NCBI GenBank assembly: GCA_014859105.1
Contig: JACUUX010000018.1
Span: 1 to 44,789 of the forward strand
Length of the DNA stretch: 44,789 nt
Reading direction: 5' to 3'
DNA from: Nitrospirota bacterium
Lineage (GTDB): Bacteria; Nitrospirota; Thermodesulfovibrionia; Thermodesulfovibrionales; SM23-35
Every line of letters starts with the position of its first letter. Positions within the stretch are counted from its first letter, which is position 1. The position numbers were made by a program, and so were the translations under genes. The notes below the pieces were generated by a model. It ran no database searches and was not told the DNA's origin. It saw only the letters and a list, made by a program, of their open reading frames with translations. This document shows, in pieces, positions 15,971 through 25,633 of this stretch.

Positions 15971-18900
15971 ATGAGTGTTATCACTCGAAGAGATTTTTTG
16001 AAGATCTCCGGAGTTACCGCAGCAGGCCTGACCCTGAGTCAACTGGGTTTTGACCTTACACCTGCTCAGGTTTATGCTGCCGAGTTACGGACTGAACTCA
16101 GGATCAAAGATGCAAAAGAAACACCGACTATCTGCTGTTATTGTTCGGTATCATGTGGAATCCTGGTATCTGCTGACAAAAAAGGAAACGTAATCAATGC
16201 TGAGGGAGATCCGGATCATCCCATCAGTGAGGGAGCACTGTGTGCAAAAGGGGCCTCCAGTTACCAGATTGCTGTTAACCCGCATCGCCTCCAGAAGGTA
16301 CGTTATCGCGCTCCAAACAGCGATAAATGGAAAGAGGTAAGCTGGGATTGGGCACTCGACAAAATCGCAGCAAGCATCAAGAAAAGCAGAGACAAAAGTT
16401 TTGTCGAGAAGAACAAAGATGGTAAGGTTGTGAACCGAACCGATGGAATCGCATCAGTCGGCAGCGCTGCAATGGACAACGAGGAATGCTGGCTATATCA
16501 GACATTTCTGAGATCTTTAGGCCTTGTGTACATTGAGCATCAGGCGCGTATATGACACAGCGCCACGGTAGCGGCTCTGGCAGAGTCGTTCGGTCGCGGC
16601 GCAATGACAAATCATTATATCGATTTCAGAAATGCAGACGTCATCCTGAATATGGGTAGTAACGTAGCTGAAAACCATCCGGTGTCTTTCAAATGGATTG
16701 AGGCTGCCCGGGAGAAAGGGGCGATTTTCATTCATGTTGACCCGCGTTTTACACGCACATCTACAAAGGCAGATATTTATGTAAGATTACGTTCAGGCAC
16801 AGACATAGCCTTCCTGGGAGGAATGATAAAGTATATCCTCGACAACAATTTGTATGATGAATTCTATGTGAAAAATTATACAAATGCTTCTTTTATCGTC
16901 AATCCCAAGTTTGGTTTTGATGACGGGCTATTTTCAGGATATGATCCAACCAAAAGGTCATATGATAAATCTAGCTGGGCCTTAGAAAAGGATGAAAACG
17001 GTATTCCCAAAAGAGATATGACATTACAGGATGAAAGGTGTGTCTTCCAGCTCCTTAAGAAACACTATTCAAGATATACCCCTGAAAAAGTCACGGCCAT
17101 TACCGGAACCCCCCAGGAAGATCTTGAAAAAGTTTATAAGGTTTACGGTTCTACAGGAAAACCTGATAAAGCCGGCACCGAGCTGTATGCAATGGGCTGG
17201 ACACAACATACAGTCGGCACACAGAACATTCGTACAATGGCTATGATTCAGTTGCTTCTTGGCAATATGGGCATTGCCGGCGGCGGAGTAAATGCACTGC
17301 GCGGTGAGTCAAATGTTCAAGGTTCTACAGACCAGGCCTTATTATTCCATATAATACCTGCTTATTTACCTACGCCACGTGCAAAACTGGCAACACTTGC
17401 TGATTATAATAAAACCACACCAGCCACAAAGGACCCAAGAAGTGCAAACTGGTGGCAGAATAGACCCAAGTATATTGTCAGCCTTTTGAAATCAATGTAT
17501 GGAGATAAGGCAACAAAGGACAATGATTTCGGATATTCATGGCTTCCAAAACTGGACGATACACAAAATTGCTCATGGCTGGTACTCTTTGATGAAATGT
17601 ATAAAGGGTCTTTCACCGGATTCTTTGCATGGGGTATGAATCCTGCATGTTCGGGTGCAAATGCAGGAAAAACCCGTCAAGCATTGACAAAGCTCGACTG
17701 GATGGTCAATGTCAATGTATTCGATAGTGAAACAGGCTCCTTCTGGAAGGGCCCTGGTATGGATCCAAAAAAGATAAAGACCGAGGTCTTCCAGCTTCCA
17801 TGTGCTGCCTTTTTGGAGAAAGAAGGTAGCGTATCTAACAGTGGTCGCTGGATGCAATGGAGATGGAAATGTGCAAACCCTCCAGGAGACGCAAGGCCTG
17901 ACGGAGATATTATCTACGACCTCTTCAAAAAGGTTCGGGCACTTTATGCAAAAGAAAAAGGTGCCTTCCCTGATCCGATATTGAATCTCAAATGGGATTA
18001 TGAGACGAAGGGGCATTTTGATATTCATAAGATCGCAAAAGAGCTAAACGGATATGACCTGACAACAGGAAAACTCGTGGCTAACTTTACAAAACTCAAA
18101 GATGACGGTACTACATCCTGTGGTAACTGGTTATATTCAGGAAGTTATACAGAGGACGGTAACATGGCTGCTCGCAGAAAGAAGGTAGACCCGACCGGTT
18201 TGGGTCTATATCCTGAATGGTCATGGTGCTGGCCTGTCAACAGACGTATCATTTATAACCGTGCTTCTGTTGATCTTGAAGGAAACCCGCGTAATCCCAA
18301 AAGAGCTTTACTGAAATGGGATGCTGAAGCAAAAAAATGGGCAGGAGATGTTCCTGACGGTGGATGGCCTCCGATGGGAACCGATGGCTTTTATCCTTTT
18401 ATAATGAAACCCGATGGTGTTGGATCTATTTTTGGACCTGGTCTGGCAGACGGGCCTTTCCCCGAACATTATGAACCCCTTGAATGTCCGATCGAGAAGA
18501 ACCCTATGTCCAGTCAGAGAATAAATCCTGTAATAAAGATATTCGAAGGCGGTCCTGACGTGTTTCTCACCTGTGACCCCCGGTATCCTTTTGTCTGTAG
18601 CACTTACCGTGTAACCGAACACTGGCAGACGGGTGTCCTCACACGCTGGCTGCCATGGCTTATTGAGGCTGAGCCTCAGATCTTTTGCGAGATAAGCAAT
18701 GAGCTCGCAAAAATGAGAGGGATTGAGAATGGTGACTGGGTGCTTGTAGAAACTCCGCGGGGTAAGGTAGAAGCTGTGGCTATGGTAACCCACCGTCTAA
18801 AACCCTTTGTAATCACAGGCCAGACAATTCATCAGATAGGGCTTCCCTATCATTATGGCTGGTTGTATCCCAAGGATGGCGGTGACACTGCAAACTTACT

Positions 18901-18991
18901 TACTCCAACCATCGGAGATCCTAATACCATGATTCCAGAGTCAAAGGCATTCATGGCAAATGTTACAAAAATAAAGGCCAAAAAGGCTTAA
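15971..18991 (+). CDS. fdhA: Selenocysteine formate dehydrogenase, catalytic subunit (periplasmic)
   Basis: The gene runs through an in-frame UGA at 16553-16555, read as selenocysteine 195, giving 1006 residues (FdnG is about 1015). Residues around the UGA, HQARI-U-HSATVAALAESFGRGAMTNH, match the FdnG active-site context. A twin-arginine signal (RRDFLK, residues 6-11) sends it to the periplasm. The [4Fe-4S] motif is C55-C58-C62-C91, followed by molybdopterin domains and the C-terminal dinucleotide-binding domain. It oxidises formate to CO2 and passes electrons to FdhB. The ribosome site is AAGGGGG, seven bases upstream. A stem-loop suited to SelB lies just after the UGA. Read without recoding, the gene looks like two fragments (15971-16555 and 16604-18991). 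Confidence 0.96.
16562..16599 (+). promoter_or_regulatory. Bacterial SECIS-like stem-loop
   Basis: Just downstream of the selenocysteine UGA the mRNA can fold into a 9-bp stem (16570-16578 with 16582-16590) capped by GGC at 16579-16581, with a lower GCC/GGC helix at the base. The loop begins 24 bases after the UGA, close to the spacing in E. coli fdhF and fdnG. The loop differs from the classic GU-bearing SelB loop, so the exact fold is tentative. Confidence 0.65.
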
Positions 18992-19006
18992 AGGAGGTGA
19001 CAATTA

Positions 19007-19729
19007 ATGGCAGATAAATCATTTTTTATAGATACAACAAAATGTACAGCATGCCGTGGGTGTCAGGTAGCATGTAAGCAGTGGAATATGAATCCAGCCA
19101 CAAAAACCGTTCAGCGAGGAAACCATCAGAACCCTGAAGACCTTTCGTATGTTACCTATAAACTGGTAAGGTTCAGTGAGTTCGAAACAAACGGGAAACC
19201 GGTGTGGTATTTCTTTGCCGACCAGTGCAGGCACTGCACCTATCCGCCATGCAAGATGACGGCTGAATCCTTAGGATCCAAGGCAATCACAACAGATGAG
19301 GCTACAGGAGCAGTCTTGTTCAACCCGAAGATTAAAGTTAAAGCCGATGATTTTAAGGCTATAAGACAATCCTGCCCATGGGATATCCCCCGCTGGGATG
19401 AAAAAACACAGGGTATGGCAAAATGTACTATGTGCATTGACAGGATTAAAGAAGGGTTGCTCCCTGCCTGTGTTAAAACCTGTCCCACAGGGGCAATGAA
19501 CTTCGGCGATCGTGACAAAATGCTTGATATGGCCAAAAAGAGACTGAAAGAAGTTAAAGCAAAATATCCCAAGGCGGAACTCCTCAATGCTGACTTTGTG
19601 CGCACCATATTCCTTGTTATTGATGAACCGAAGAAGTATCATAAGTTTGCGGGTGTTGACATTTCCGGTCCTTCAATAATCGCTACCGTGAAAAACTTGA
19701 TTCAGCCAGCATCAAGCCCGGCCGGATAG
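19007..19729 (+). CDS. fdhB: Formate dehydrogenase iron-sulfur subunit
   Basis: A 240-residue ferredoxin-like protein with cysteine clusters for four [4Fe-4S] centres: CTACRGCQVACKQW near the N-terminus, CRHCTYPPC, the CPWDIP region with CTMCIDR, and CVKTCPTGAM. It accepts electrons from FdhA. Unlike FdnH/FdoH it has no C-terminal membrane helix, and no cytochrome b (gamma) gene follows. The enzyme therefore resembles the soluble periplasmic FdhAB of Desulfovibrio, which reduces c-type cytochromes. It has no export signal of its own and would be carried by the Tat signal of FdhA. A strong ribosome site (AAAGGAGGTGA) lies in the 15-base gap. Confidence 0.94.
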   Translation: MADKSFFIDTTKCTACRGCQVACKQWNMNPATKTVQRGNHQNPEDLSYVTYKLVRFSEFETNGKPVWYFFADQCRHCTYPPCKMTAESLGSKAITTDEATGAVLFNPKIKVKADDFKAIRQSCPWDIPRWDEKTQGMAKCTMCIDRIKEGLLPACVKTCPTGAMNFGDRDKMLDMAKKRLKEVKAKYPKAELLNADFVRTIFLVIDEPKKYHKFAGVDISGPSIIATVKNLIQPASSPAG

Positions 19730-19741
19730 CAATTAGTTAAT

Positions 19742-19795
19742 AACTCAAGAACGGCTTGTTTCTAGTAAACTTGAAACAAGCCGTTTTCTTGAGTT
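19742..19795 (+). terminator. Strong hairpin between fdhB and fdhE
   Basis: Long arms 19742-19762 and 19773-19795 pair over 21 bp with a 2-base bulge (core AACGGCTTGTTTC/GAAACAAGCCGTT), followed by TTTT. It should end most fdhAB transcripts, leaving fdhE to read-through or weak separate initiation. Confidence 0.75.
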
Positions 19796-19812
19796 TTGGA
19801 AAGGAACTTTAC

Positions 19813-20676
19813 TTGAACAGACCATTAGAAAAGAGCAGCGAACAGATTAAAAGTTTCATAGAGAAAAATCCATCTTATAAAAGTATCCTTATTTTCTATG
19901 AAGAACTTTTAAAATTACAGGAGGCTATAAAGCCGTCTTTAAACGTTCCCCGGGTTCACGTCAAAAAGGATGTATTGAATTTACAGGCCAGAGAAGGGTT
20001 TTCGCTTTTGAATAAAGAAGATTTCATTGTTGATATTCCCTCTTCGGTAAATTTATTTGAATCTATATGCAGGACAGGTAAGAATGCAAACGAGAAGATG
20101 AAGGAAAATATACAGTTTATCGAAGAAGCCATTCTTACCAAAAAACTGGATCCCGGAGAATTGTTACAGAAACATTATGACATCTCGTATATCGACAGAG
20201 TCGCAGGAGAATACAGGATAGATAAGGCAATTCTGAATTTTCTTATTCACATGAGCATCCAACCATCCATTCATGCCAATGTTGAAAATGTTAAGGAATT
20301 TGTTGATTTAAAAAATTGGCTTAGAGGATATTGCCCCATCTGTGGATCGCTTCCACAAATATCCACATTGAAAGGAGAAGGACAGAGATACTTCCTTTGC
20401 TCTTTTTGTGGATTTGAGTGGCATAGTGAACGTCTTAAATGCCCATTCTGCGAAAACAGAGACCACAATAAACTTCACTATTTTTATGAAGAAAATAAAA
20501 AGGTCTACAGGGTAGATTTATGTGATAACTGTAAACATTACATTAAAACCATCGATTCACGCGAACTCAATTATGATCCTGACCTTTATTTAGAGGATAT
20601 CACAACAATTCATCTCGACATCCTTGCAGATAAGCAGGGATATAAAAGACCTGCTCCTACACCCTGGGGTATTTAG
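19813..20676 (+). CDS. fdhE: FdhE-like formate dehydrogenase accessory protein
   Basis: A 287-residue protein with the FdhE zinc/iron-binding core: CPICGS, CSFCGFEWHSERLKCPFCE and CDNCKHYIKTID, four CxxC pairs in the C-terminal half. The C-terminus PAPTPWGI is also typical. FdhE helps insert or protect cofactors of Tat-exported formate dehydrogenases. I choose TTG at 19813, preceded by AAAGGAAC. An in-frame TTG at 19756 lies inside the terminator hairpin and would add an unrelated N-terminus. The gene is on the far side of a strong terminator from fdhAB. It ends three bases before the stop of the convergent M23 gene. Confidence 0.88.
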   Translation: MNRPLEKSSEQIKSFIEKNPSYKSILIFYEELLKLQEAIKPSLNVPRVHVKKDVLNLQAREGFSLLNKEDFIVDIPSSVNLFESICRTGKNANEKMKENIQFIEEAILTKKLDPGELLQKHYDISYIDRVAGEYRIDKAILNFLIHMSIQPSIHANVENVKEFVDLKNWLRGYCPICGSLPQISTLKGEGQRYFLCSFCGFEWHSERLKCPFCENRDHNKLHYFYEENKKVYRVDLCDNCKHYIKTIDSRELNYDPDLYLEDITTIHLDILADKQGYKRPAPTPWGI

Positions 20677-20679
20677 AAC

Positions 20680-21562
20680 TTACCCGCCTTTCGCATGGAG
20701 TTCCACAATTTTTGACTTCTCCTCTATAAATTCTTTAGGATTAACATGTCTGCCTTCCTTCCAGACCTCATAATGAACATGAGGACCTGTAGAATTTCCG
20801 GTTGAACCAACATATGCAATAATATCGCCTCTTTTAACCTTTTGCCCCACTTTAACTGTGTTCATTTTATTATGTGCGTAAATGGTTGAAAAGCCATGTC
20901 CGTGTTCCAATATAACGAGGTTCCCACTGCCTCCGCTCCATCCCGAAAGGCTTACTATGCCGTCTGCTGTAGCCCCAACCGGGCTGCCGGGTTCTGTTGA
21001 AATGTCAATACCTGAATGAAAATCTGTTTTTCCGCTTGTTGGATGATTCCTCTCTCCATAATAAGAAGAGATAATACCTTCAACTGGCAACCCCTTAGGA
21101 GTTGCCAGATAGATATCCCTTTGTATGTTCAAATAATCTTTTATTCCCCCCCACGGTCTCTGTTGTCTTTTTGATTTCCTGCCTGATGTTTTCCATATCA
21201 ATATCAATTGAACCACTGTCAGATGTAACGACATTTTCAAGGATCTTTTCTTTAGAGCCGAGCGAAAATAATCTTTTAAATTCAATTTCAGCCTCTTTTA
21301 ATGCAGATATCGTGGAATTAAGTTCTATGAATTGCTGGGTATAATAATTTAATTTATCCTTCATCCTGTAATATTCAAAAGTATTTACTGCTATTGAAAA
21401 AGTATAGACAATTCCAGAAATACAAAATAATATGGCAGAAAAGATTCCAATAAATGGTAATTTTAAATTTAAAGGCTTATCCTTACCGTGAGGAATTAAC
21501 ATTATCGTTACAGGAATAAATGCTTTTCTGAACAACTTTTCAATCCTATGAATATTTAACAC
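20680..21562 (-). pseudogene. M23 (LytM-type) murein endopeptidase gene broken by a frameshift
   Basis: Two overlapping frames together encode one protein of about 293 residues. The first (21562 to about 21146) gives a membrane span near residues 33-58 and a coiled coil ending KKTTETVGG. The second (about 21152 to 20680) gives the M23 domain with zinc ligands in TDFHSGIDIS and GPHVHYEV. The break is at a run of seven G on the coding strand (plus-strand C, 21146-21152). Removing one G joins them as ...TETVGGIKDYLNIQRD. It could be a real inactivating or phase-variable insertion, or a sequencing error. The product would anchor in the inner membrane and cleave peptidoglycan cross-links. The 5' end overlaps purM by 17 bases. 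Confidence 0.85.
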
Positions 21563-22580
21563 CTTTACCTCCCTTCTCTGTTTTTCCTATTATAAATGCA
21601 GGATAACCTGACTCATTGAGTAATTTAACCGCAGCGTCAGATGAGTTTTTAGAGACAATGACAGCAAATCCTATACCTAAATTAAAGGTTTTTTTCATTT
21701 CCTCATCGGATATGTTACCCAGTTCCCGTACAAAATCGAAAATTACAGGCACAGGCCATGAACCCTTTTCGAGGTTCGCATAAATACCTTTAGGTAATAT
21801 CCTTGGAAGATTCCCCGGTATACCCCCGCCTGTAATATGGGCCATTCCTTTTATTTCCATTTTATCTTTCAAACTATTAAAAGCCTTCACATATATCCTT
21901 GTAGGTTTTAGAAGTTCTTCTCCGATTGTGTTCTTAAGTTCCGGAATATACTCATTAACGCTCATTTTTCTCATATCAAAGAAAAGTTTTCTCAAAAGGG
22001 AATATCCGTTACTATGCAGGCCGTTTGATGCAATACCTATTATCACCTCACCTTCTTTTATCTCAGAGCCATCTATTAGCTTTTCTTTGTCTACAACACC
22101 AACAGCAAAACCAGAAAGGTCATATTCCCCTTCGCCATAAAACCCGGGCATCTCTGCTGTTTCTCCACCGATCAATGAACAACCTGCTTCCTTACATCCT
22201 TCAACTATCCCTTTAATTATCAACGATGCCTTTTCGGGTTCGAGTTTAGCTGTAGCCAGATAGTCAAGGAAAAATAAAGGTTCAGCACCACTTGTAAGGA
22301 TATCGTTTACGCACATTGCAACAAGATCAATCCCCACAGTATCATGCTTGTCCATCAAAAATGCTATCTTCAGCTTTGTACCAACACCGTCGGTTCCGCT
22401 GACAAGAACAGGTTCTTTATATTTTTTTATGTTGAGTTTAAAGAAAGCACCGAAAGAACCGATTTCCGTCAATACTTCAGGCCTGAATGTTTTTTTAACC
22501 ATCGGAGAAATGAGTCTTACAAATTTCTCCCCTTTATCAATATCCACACCGGCCTTTTTGTAAGTAAGTTTTTTGTTCAT
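21546..22580 (-). CDS. purM: Phosphoribosylformylglycinamidine cyclo-ligase (AIR synthetase)
   Basis: A 344-residue PurM, the normal length. It has the conserved VSGTDGVGTKLKIA motif, DLVAMCVND, the LIGGETAEMPGFY segment and a C-terminal GIGFAVIV. It converts FGAM to AIR with ATP in purine synthesis, as a cytoplasmic dimer. No other purine gene is nearby. It is the first gene of a two-gene unit with the M23 gene, and is divergent from surE across a 119-base AT-rich gap that probably holds both promoters. Confidence 0.96.
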   Translation of the reverse strand: MNKKLTYKKAGVDIDKGEKFVRLISPMVKKTFRPEVLTEIGSFGAFFKLNIKKYKEPVLVSGTDGVGTKLKIAFLMDKHDTVGIDLVAMCVNDILTSGAEPLFFLDYLATAKLEPEKASLIIKGIVEGCKEAGCSLIGGETAEMPGFYGEGEYDLSGFAVGVVDKEKLIDGSEIKEGEVIIGIASNGLHSNGYSLLRKLFFDMRKMSVNEYIPELKNTIGEELLKPTRIYVKAFNSLKDKMEIKGMAHITGGGIPGNLPRILPKGIYANLEKGSWPVPVIFDFVRELGNISDEEMKKTFNLGIGFAVIVSKNSSDAAVKLLNESGYPAFIIGKTEKGGKGVKYS

Positions 22581-22699
22581 TTCATAATTACATAGAGGTA
22601 GGTTCCAGAATCCTATATATTTTGCATAAATAAAAGTTTAAGGGCAAGCTTTTTGAATATTAACAGAAAGAAAGATAATTTTGATAAAATATTGTTAAA

Positions 22700-23464
22700 A
22701 TGACATTTATTCTTGTTACAAATGATGACGGAATTAATTCACAAGGATTAATCTCCCTCTATAATTCGATGAAAAATCTGGGCGAGGCGTGTATCGTTGC
22801 TCCAGACAGAGAAAGAAGCGCCGTCAGCCATTCATTAACAATGCACCGTCCTCTTAGAGTAGAAAAACTCGGTGAGCAGGTTTATAGTATTAATGGTACT
22901 CCGACTGACTGCGTTGCAATAGGTGTGAATAAAATTCTGCCCGAGAAGCCTGCATTTGTTGTATCCGGAATAAATAAAGGTGCAAATCTCGGCGATGATA
23001 TCACTTACTCGGGCACTGTCTCTGCTGCTATAGAGAGCACAATAATGGGAATTCCTGCATTTGCTGTTTCTCTGGTTATTAAAAAAAAGCTTGAATCGCC
23101 CTTATATTTCGATACAGCATCGAGAATTGCAGTCGAAATCGGAAAGTACATCCTTAAAAATTCTCTCCCTTATGATACGCTTTTAAATATTAATGTCCCC
23201 AATTTACATATCAGCAATATTAAAGGCATAAAATTTACAAGACAGGGAAAACGAATTTATGATGAAGCAATTCACGAAACCTTTGATCCAAACGGTGAGA
23301 AATACTACTGGATTGGTGGAGGGAACCCTTACTGGGAACATGGCGAGGACACTGATATACAAGCTGTTCAGGATAACTATGTATCTATTACTCCTGTCCA
23401 CCTCGACCTTACGAATTATCAGGCATTAAAGTTTTTGAAAGATAGATTATCATTTGATGTTTAA
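22700..23464 (+). CDS. surE: 5'-nucleotidase SurE
   Basis: A 254-residue SurE. It has the metal-binding NDDG motif at residues 8-11, the PDRERSAVSHSLT segment, the SGINKGANLGDDI motif and the YSGTVSAAIE loop. The enzyme removes phosphate from nucleoside monophosphates in the cytoplasm. surE is commonly next to pcm (protein repair methyltransferase), as in E. coli; here an FAD dehydrogenase gene lies between them. The stop overlaps the reading frame of the next gene or abuts it, which suggests translational coupling. Confidence 0.96.
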   Translation: MTFILVTNDDGINSQGLISLYNSMKNLGEACIVAPDRERSAVSHSLTMHRPLRVEKLGEQVYSINGTPTDCVAIGVNKILPEKPAFVVSGINKGANLGDDITYSGTVSAAIESTIMGIPAFAVSLVIKKKLESPLYFDTASRIAVEIGKYILKNSLPYDTLLNINVPNLHISNIKGIKFTRQGKRIYDEAIHETFDPNGEKYYWIGGGNPYWEHGEDTDIQAVQDNYVSITPVHLDLTNYQALKFLKDRLSFDV

Positions 23465-23465
23465 C

Positions 23466-24842
23466 ATGAAATACGATGTCATTATAGTTGGGGCCGGTCC
23501 TGCAGGCATCTTTTCCGCCCTTGAATTAACAAAGCGTAAAAAAGATGCAAAGATAATAATTATTGAAAAAGGAAAGGATATCGATAAAAGGATATGCCCT
23601 ATGAAGCTAAAAGAGATTTCCTGTACAACCTGCCCTGAATGTGCACTTTTGAGTGGATGGGGTGGTGCAGGAGCCTTCAGTGACGGGAAATTAAATCTTT
23701 CAACGGAGATCGGCGGTTTTTTATCCAGATATGTTGACAGAAATATACTGAAATCCCTGATAACTTATGTTGATGAAATATATGTAGATCACGGTGCTCC
23801 AGGAGAAATATATGGTGAAAATATAGACGAAATTCGTAAAATAGAAAATATCGCTTCAGAGAATAACCTTTTATTTATACCTTCAAAAATAAGACACATA
23901 GGCACTGACAGATGTATTTATGTACTTAAAAACATAAAGGAATCTCTCAATAAAAGAATAGAGACCATATTCAGTAAAGAAGCTGAAAAAGTTCTTATAA
24001 AGAAAGGAAGGGTCGTTGGAATACGGCTCAAAAACGGAATGAAGTTTTTTTCCGATTTTGTAATTCTTGCCCCGGGGCGTGAAGGCTCAAGATGGCTGGA
24101 AAAAGAGTCTAAAAGACTTCACCTCACCTTACTCAAAAACCCTGTTGATATAGGTGTAAGGGTTGAAATACCTGCAAGCGTTTTCGAACCCATTACAAAA
24201 ATAACTTATGAGCCAAAACTGATATTTAATTCAAGAACATTCAACGACAGGGTCAGGACATTCTGTGTGAATCCTTACGGTGAGGTTGTAAAGGAATATC
24301 TGAAAGGTATATGGACAGTAAACGGGCATAGTTATGCTTCTATAAAGAACAGTAATACAAATTTTGCTCTTTTAGTAAGCACTTTTTTTACAGAGCCATT
24401 TGACGATCCGATATCATATGGAAGACATATAGCAGGGCTTGCAAACCTTCTCGGAAAGGGTGTGATTTTACAGCGGCTCGGCGATCTTCAAAATGGCAGG
24501 CGTTCAACTGATGAGCGTATTATGAAGGGAAGCGTCCAGCCCTCCCTCAAAGATGCAACACCGGGTGATTTAAGTTTCGTCATGCCTTATCGTTATCTTA
24601 CCGACATCCTCGAGATGCTCGAGGCTCTTGATAAAATAACACCCGGTATCAATTCAGAAAATACATTACTGTACGGTGCCGAAGTAAAATTTTATTCAAT
24701 GTTATTGAAACTTTCAGACTCCCTTGAGACCGAAGTTGAAAACCTCTTTGCAATCGGTGACGGTGCAGGAGTAAGCAGGGGACTTATACAGGCATCCGTT
24801 TCAGGTGTGATAGCTGCAAGGGAAATAGCAAGAAGGTTATAG
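23466..24842 (+). CDS. FAD-dependent dehydrogenase (uncharacterised COG2509-like family)
   Basis: About 458 residues, with an N-terminal Rossmann FAD-binding motif VIIVGAGPAGIFSA, a CPMKL...CTTCPEC cysteine cluster near residues 45-60, the GWGGAGAFSDGKLNLS segment, and a C-terminal FAD motif LFAIGDGAGVSRGLIQASVSG. This pattern is that of a widespread but poorly characterised FAD oxidoreductase family. Substrate unknown. I place the start at ATG 23466, next to the Rossmann strand; TTG 23454 and ATG 23457 are in frame and would overlap surE by 11 or 8 bases. It lies inside a surE-to-ftsY run of same-strand genes, interrupted downstream by a palindromic repeat. Confidence 0.87.
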   Translation: MKYDVIIVGAGPAGIFSALELTKRKKDAKIIIIEKGKDIDKRICPMKLKEISCTTCPECALLSGWGGAGAFSDGKLNLSTEIGGFLSRYVDRNILKSLITYVDEIYVDHGAPGEIYGENIDEIRKIENIASENNLLFIPSKIRHIGTDRCIYVLKNIKESLNKRIETIFSKEAEKVLIKKGRVVGIRLKNGMKFFSDFVILAPGREGSRWLEKESKRLHLTLLKNPVDIGVRVEIPASVFEPITKITYEPKLIFNSRTFNDRVRTFCVNPYGEVVKEYLKGIWTVNGHSYASIKNSNTNFALLVSTFFTEPFDDPISYGRHIAGLANLLGKGVILQRLGDLQNGRRSTDERIMKGSVQPSLKDATPGDLSFVMPYRYLTDILEMLEALDKITPGINSENTLLYGAEVKFYSMLLKLSDSLETEVENLFAIGDGAGVSRGLIQASVSGVIAAREIARRL

Positions 24843-24877
24843 TGCAATAACATACAAAACGTTATACTGTAATTAAA

Positions 24878-24973
24878 TGTCATTCCAGCTTGTCTGGAAT
24901 CTTTCTTGAGAACAATCCCAACCATTTTTATTAATGGAAATGAAAGAAGGATTCTGGACAAGCCAGGATGACA
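24878..24973. repeat. GTCATTCC-class palindromic repeat overlapping the pcm start
   Basis: A 96-base imperfect palindrome: the left arm 24878-24907 (TGTCATTCCAGCTTGTCTGG...) pairs with the right arm 24944-24973 (...CTGGACAAGCCAGGATGACA). The same arm motif occurs at 37288-37353, at 28369-28450 and within the MITE-like copies. The ATG of pcm (24968-24970) lies inside the right arm. Confidence 0.8.
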
Positions 24974-25633
24974 AAAATAGGAGTTTTTCTGGATTACAAA
25001 GAATTAAGAGAGTTAATGGTTAAAACACAGCTAATTCCCAGAGGAATTAAAGACGCGCGTGTGCTAAATGCGATGAAAAAAGTACCGAGGCATATCTTTG
25101 TAGATGAACGTATTCAGCAAAAAGCTTATGATGATACAGCACTTTCAATCGGTGAAGGACAGACAATTTCTCAGCCATATATGGTTGCGGTTATGACAGA
25201 GCTTCTTGAATTGAAAGGAGACGAGAAGGTTTTAGAAATAGGAACCGGTTCAGGTTATCAGGCTGCAATCCTTGCTGAATTAGCCAGAGAGGTCTTTACA
25301 ATAGAACGTGTTGCTTTACTTGCTAATAAGGCAAGAGAAAAATTTCTTGCCCTTGGTTACAATAATATACATGTTAGAGTCGGAGATGGAACTCTGGGAT
25401 GGCCTGAGGAAGCTCCATTTAACAGAATTACAATAACCGCTGGAGGACCAAAAATCCCGGAACCTTTGTTAGAACAGATCTCCGAAGGTGGCTTAGTTGT
25501 TGCACCTGTGGGAGATAAATTTACGCAGCAACTTTTGAAAATCAGGAAATCCGGGAAAACATTTTCAAAAGAAAAATTTACTCCCTGTGTATTCGTCCCC
25601 TTAATTGGCGAGCATGGATGGAAGGAGGAATAA
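24968..25633 (+). CDS. pcm: Protein-L-isoaspartate O-methyltransferase
   Basis: A 221-residue PCMT. It has the N-terminal MVKTQLIPRGI segment, the substrate-binding DTALSIGEGQTISQPYMVA motif, SAM motif I VLEIGTGSGYQAA, and a C-terminal VFVPLIGEHGW. It methylates isoaspartate in damaged proteins. The only plausible ATG upstream of the conserved region is at 24968, inside the right arm of a palindromic repeat, with no convincing ribosome site. An AGGAG five bases before a CTG codon (about 24985) hints that the original start may have been there. The stop overlaps the ftsY ATG by one base. Confidence 0.94.
   Translation: MTKIGVFLDYKELRELMVKTQLIPRGIKDARVLNAMKKVPRHIFVDERIQQKAYDDTALSIGEGQTISQPYMVAVMTELLELKGDEKVLEIGTGSGYQAAILAELAREVFTIERVALLANKAREKFLALGYNNIHVRVGDGTLGWPEEAPFNRITITAGGPKIPEPLLEQISEGGLVVAPVGDKFTQQLLKIRKSGKTFSKEKFTPCVFVPLIGEHGWKEE

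Noticed and set aside
16604-18991. A separate 795-residue formate dehydrogenase gene starting MTNHYIDFRN
   Set aside because: It is the in-frame continuation of the gene starting at 15971 after a selenocysteine UGA, not an independent gene.
19756-19812. Upstream TTG start for fdhE
   Set aside because: The segment lies inside the terminator hairpin and lacks a ribosome site; the TTG at 19813 has one.
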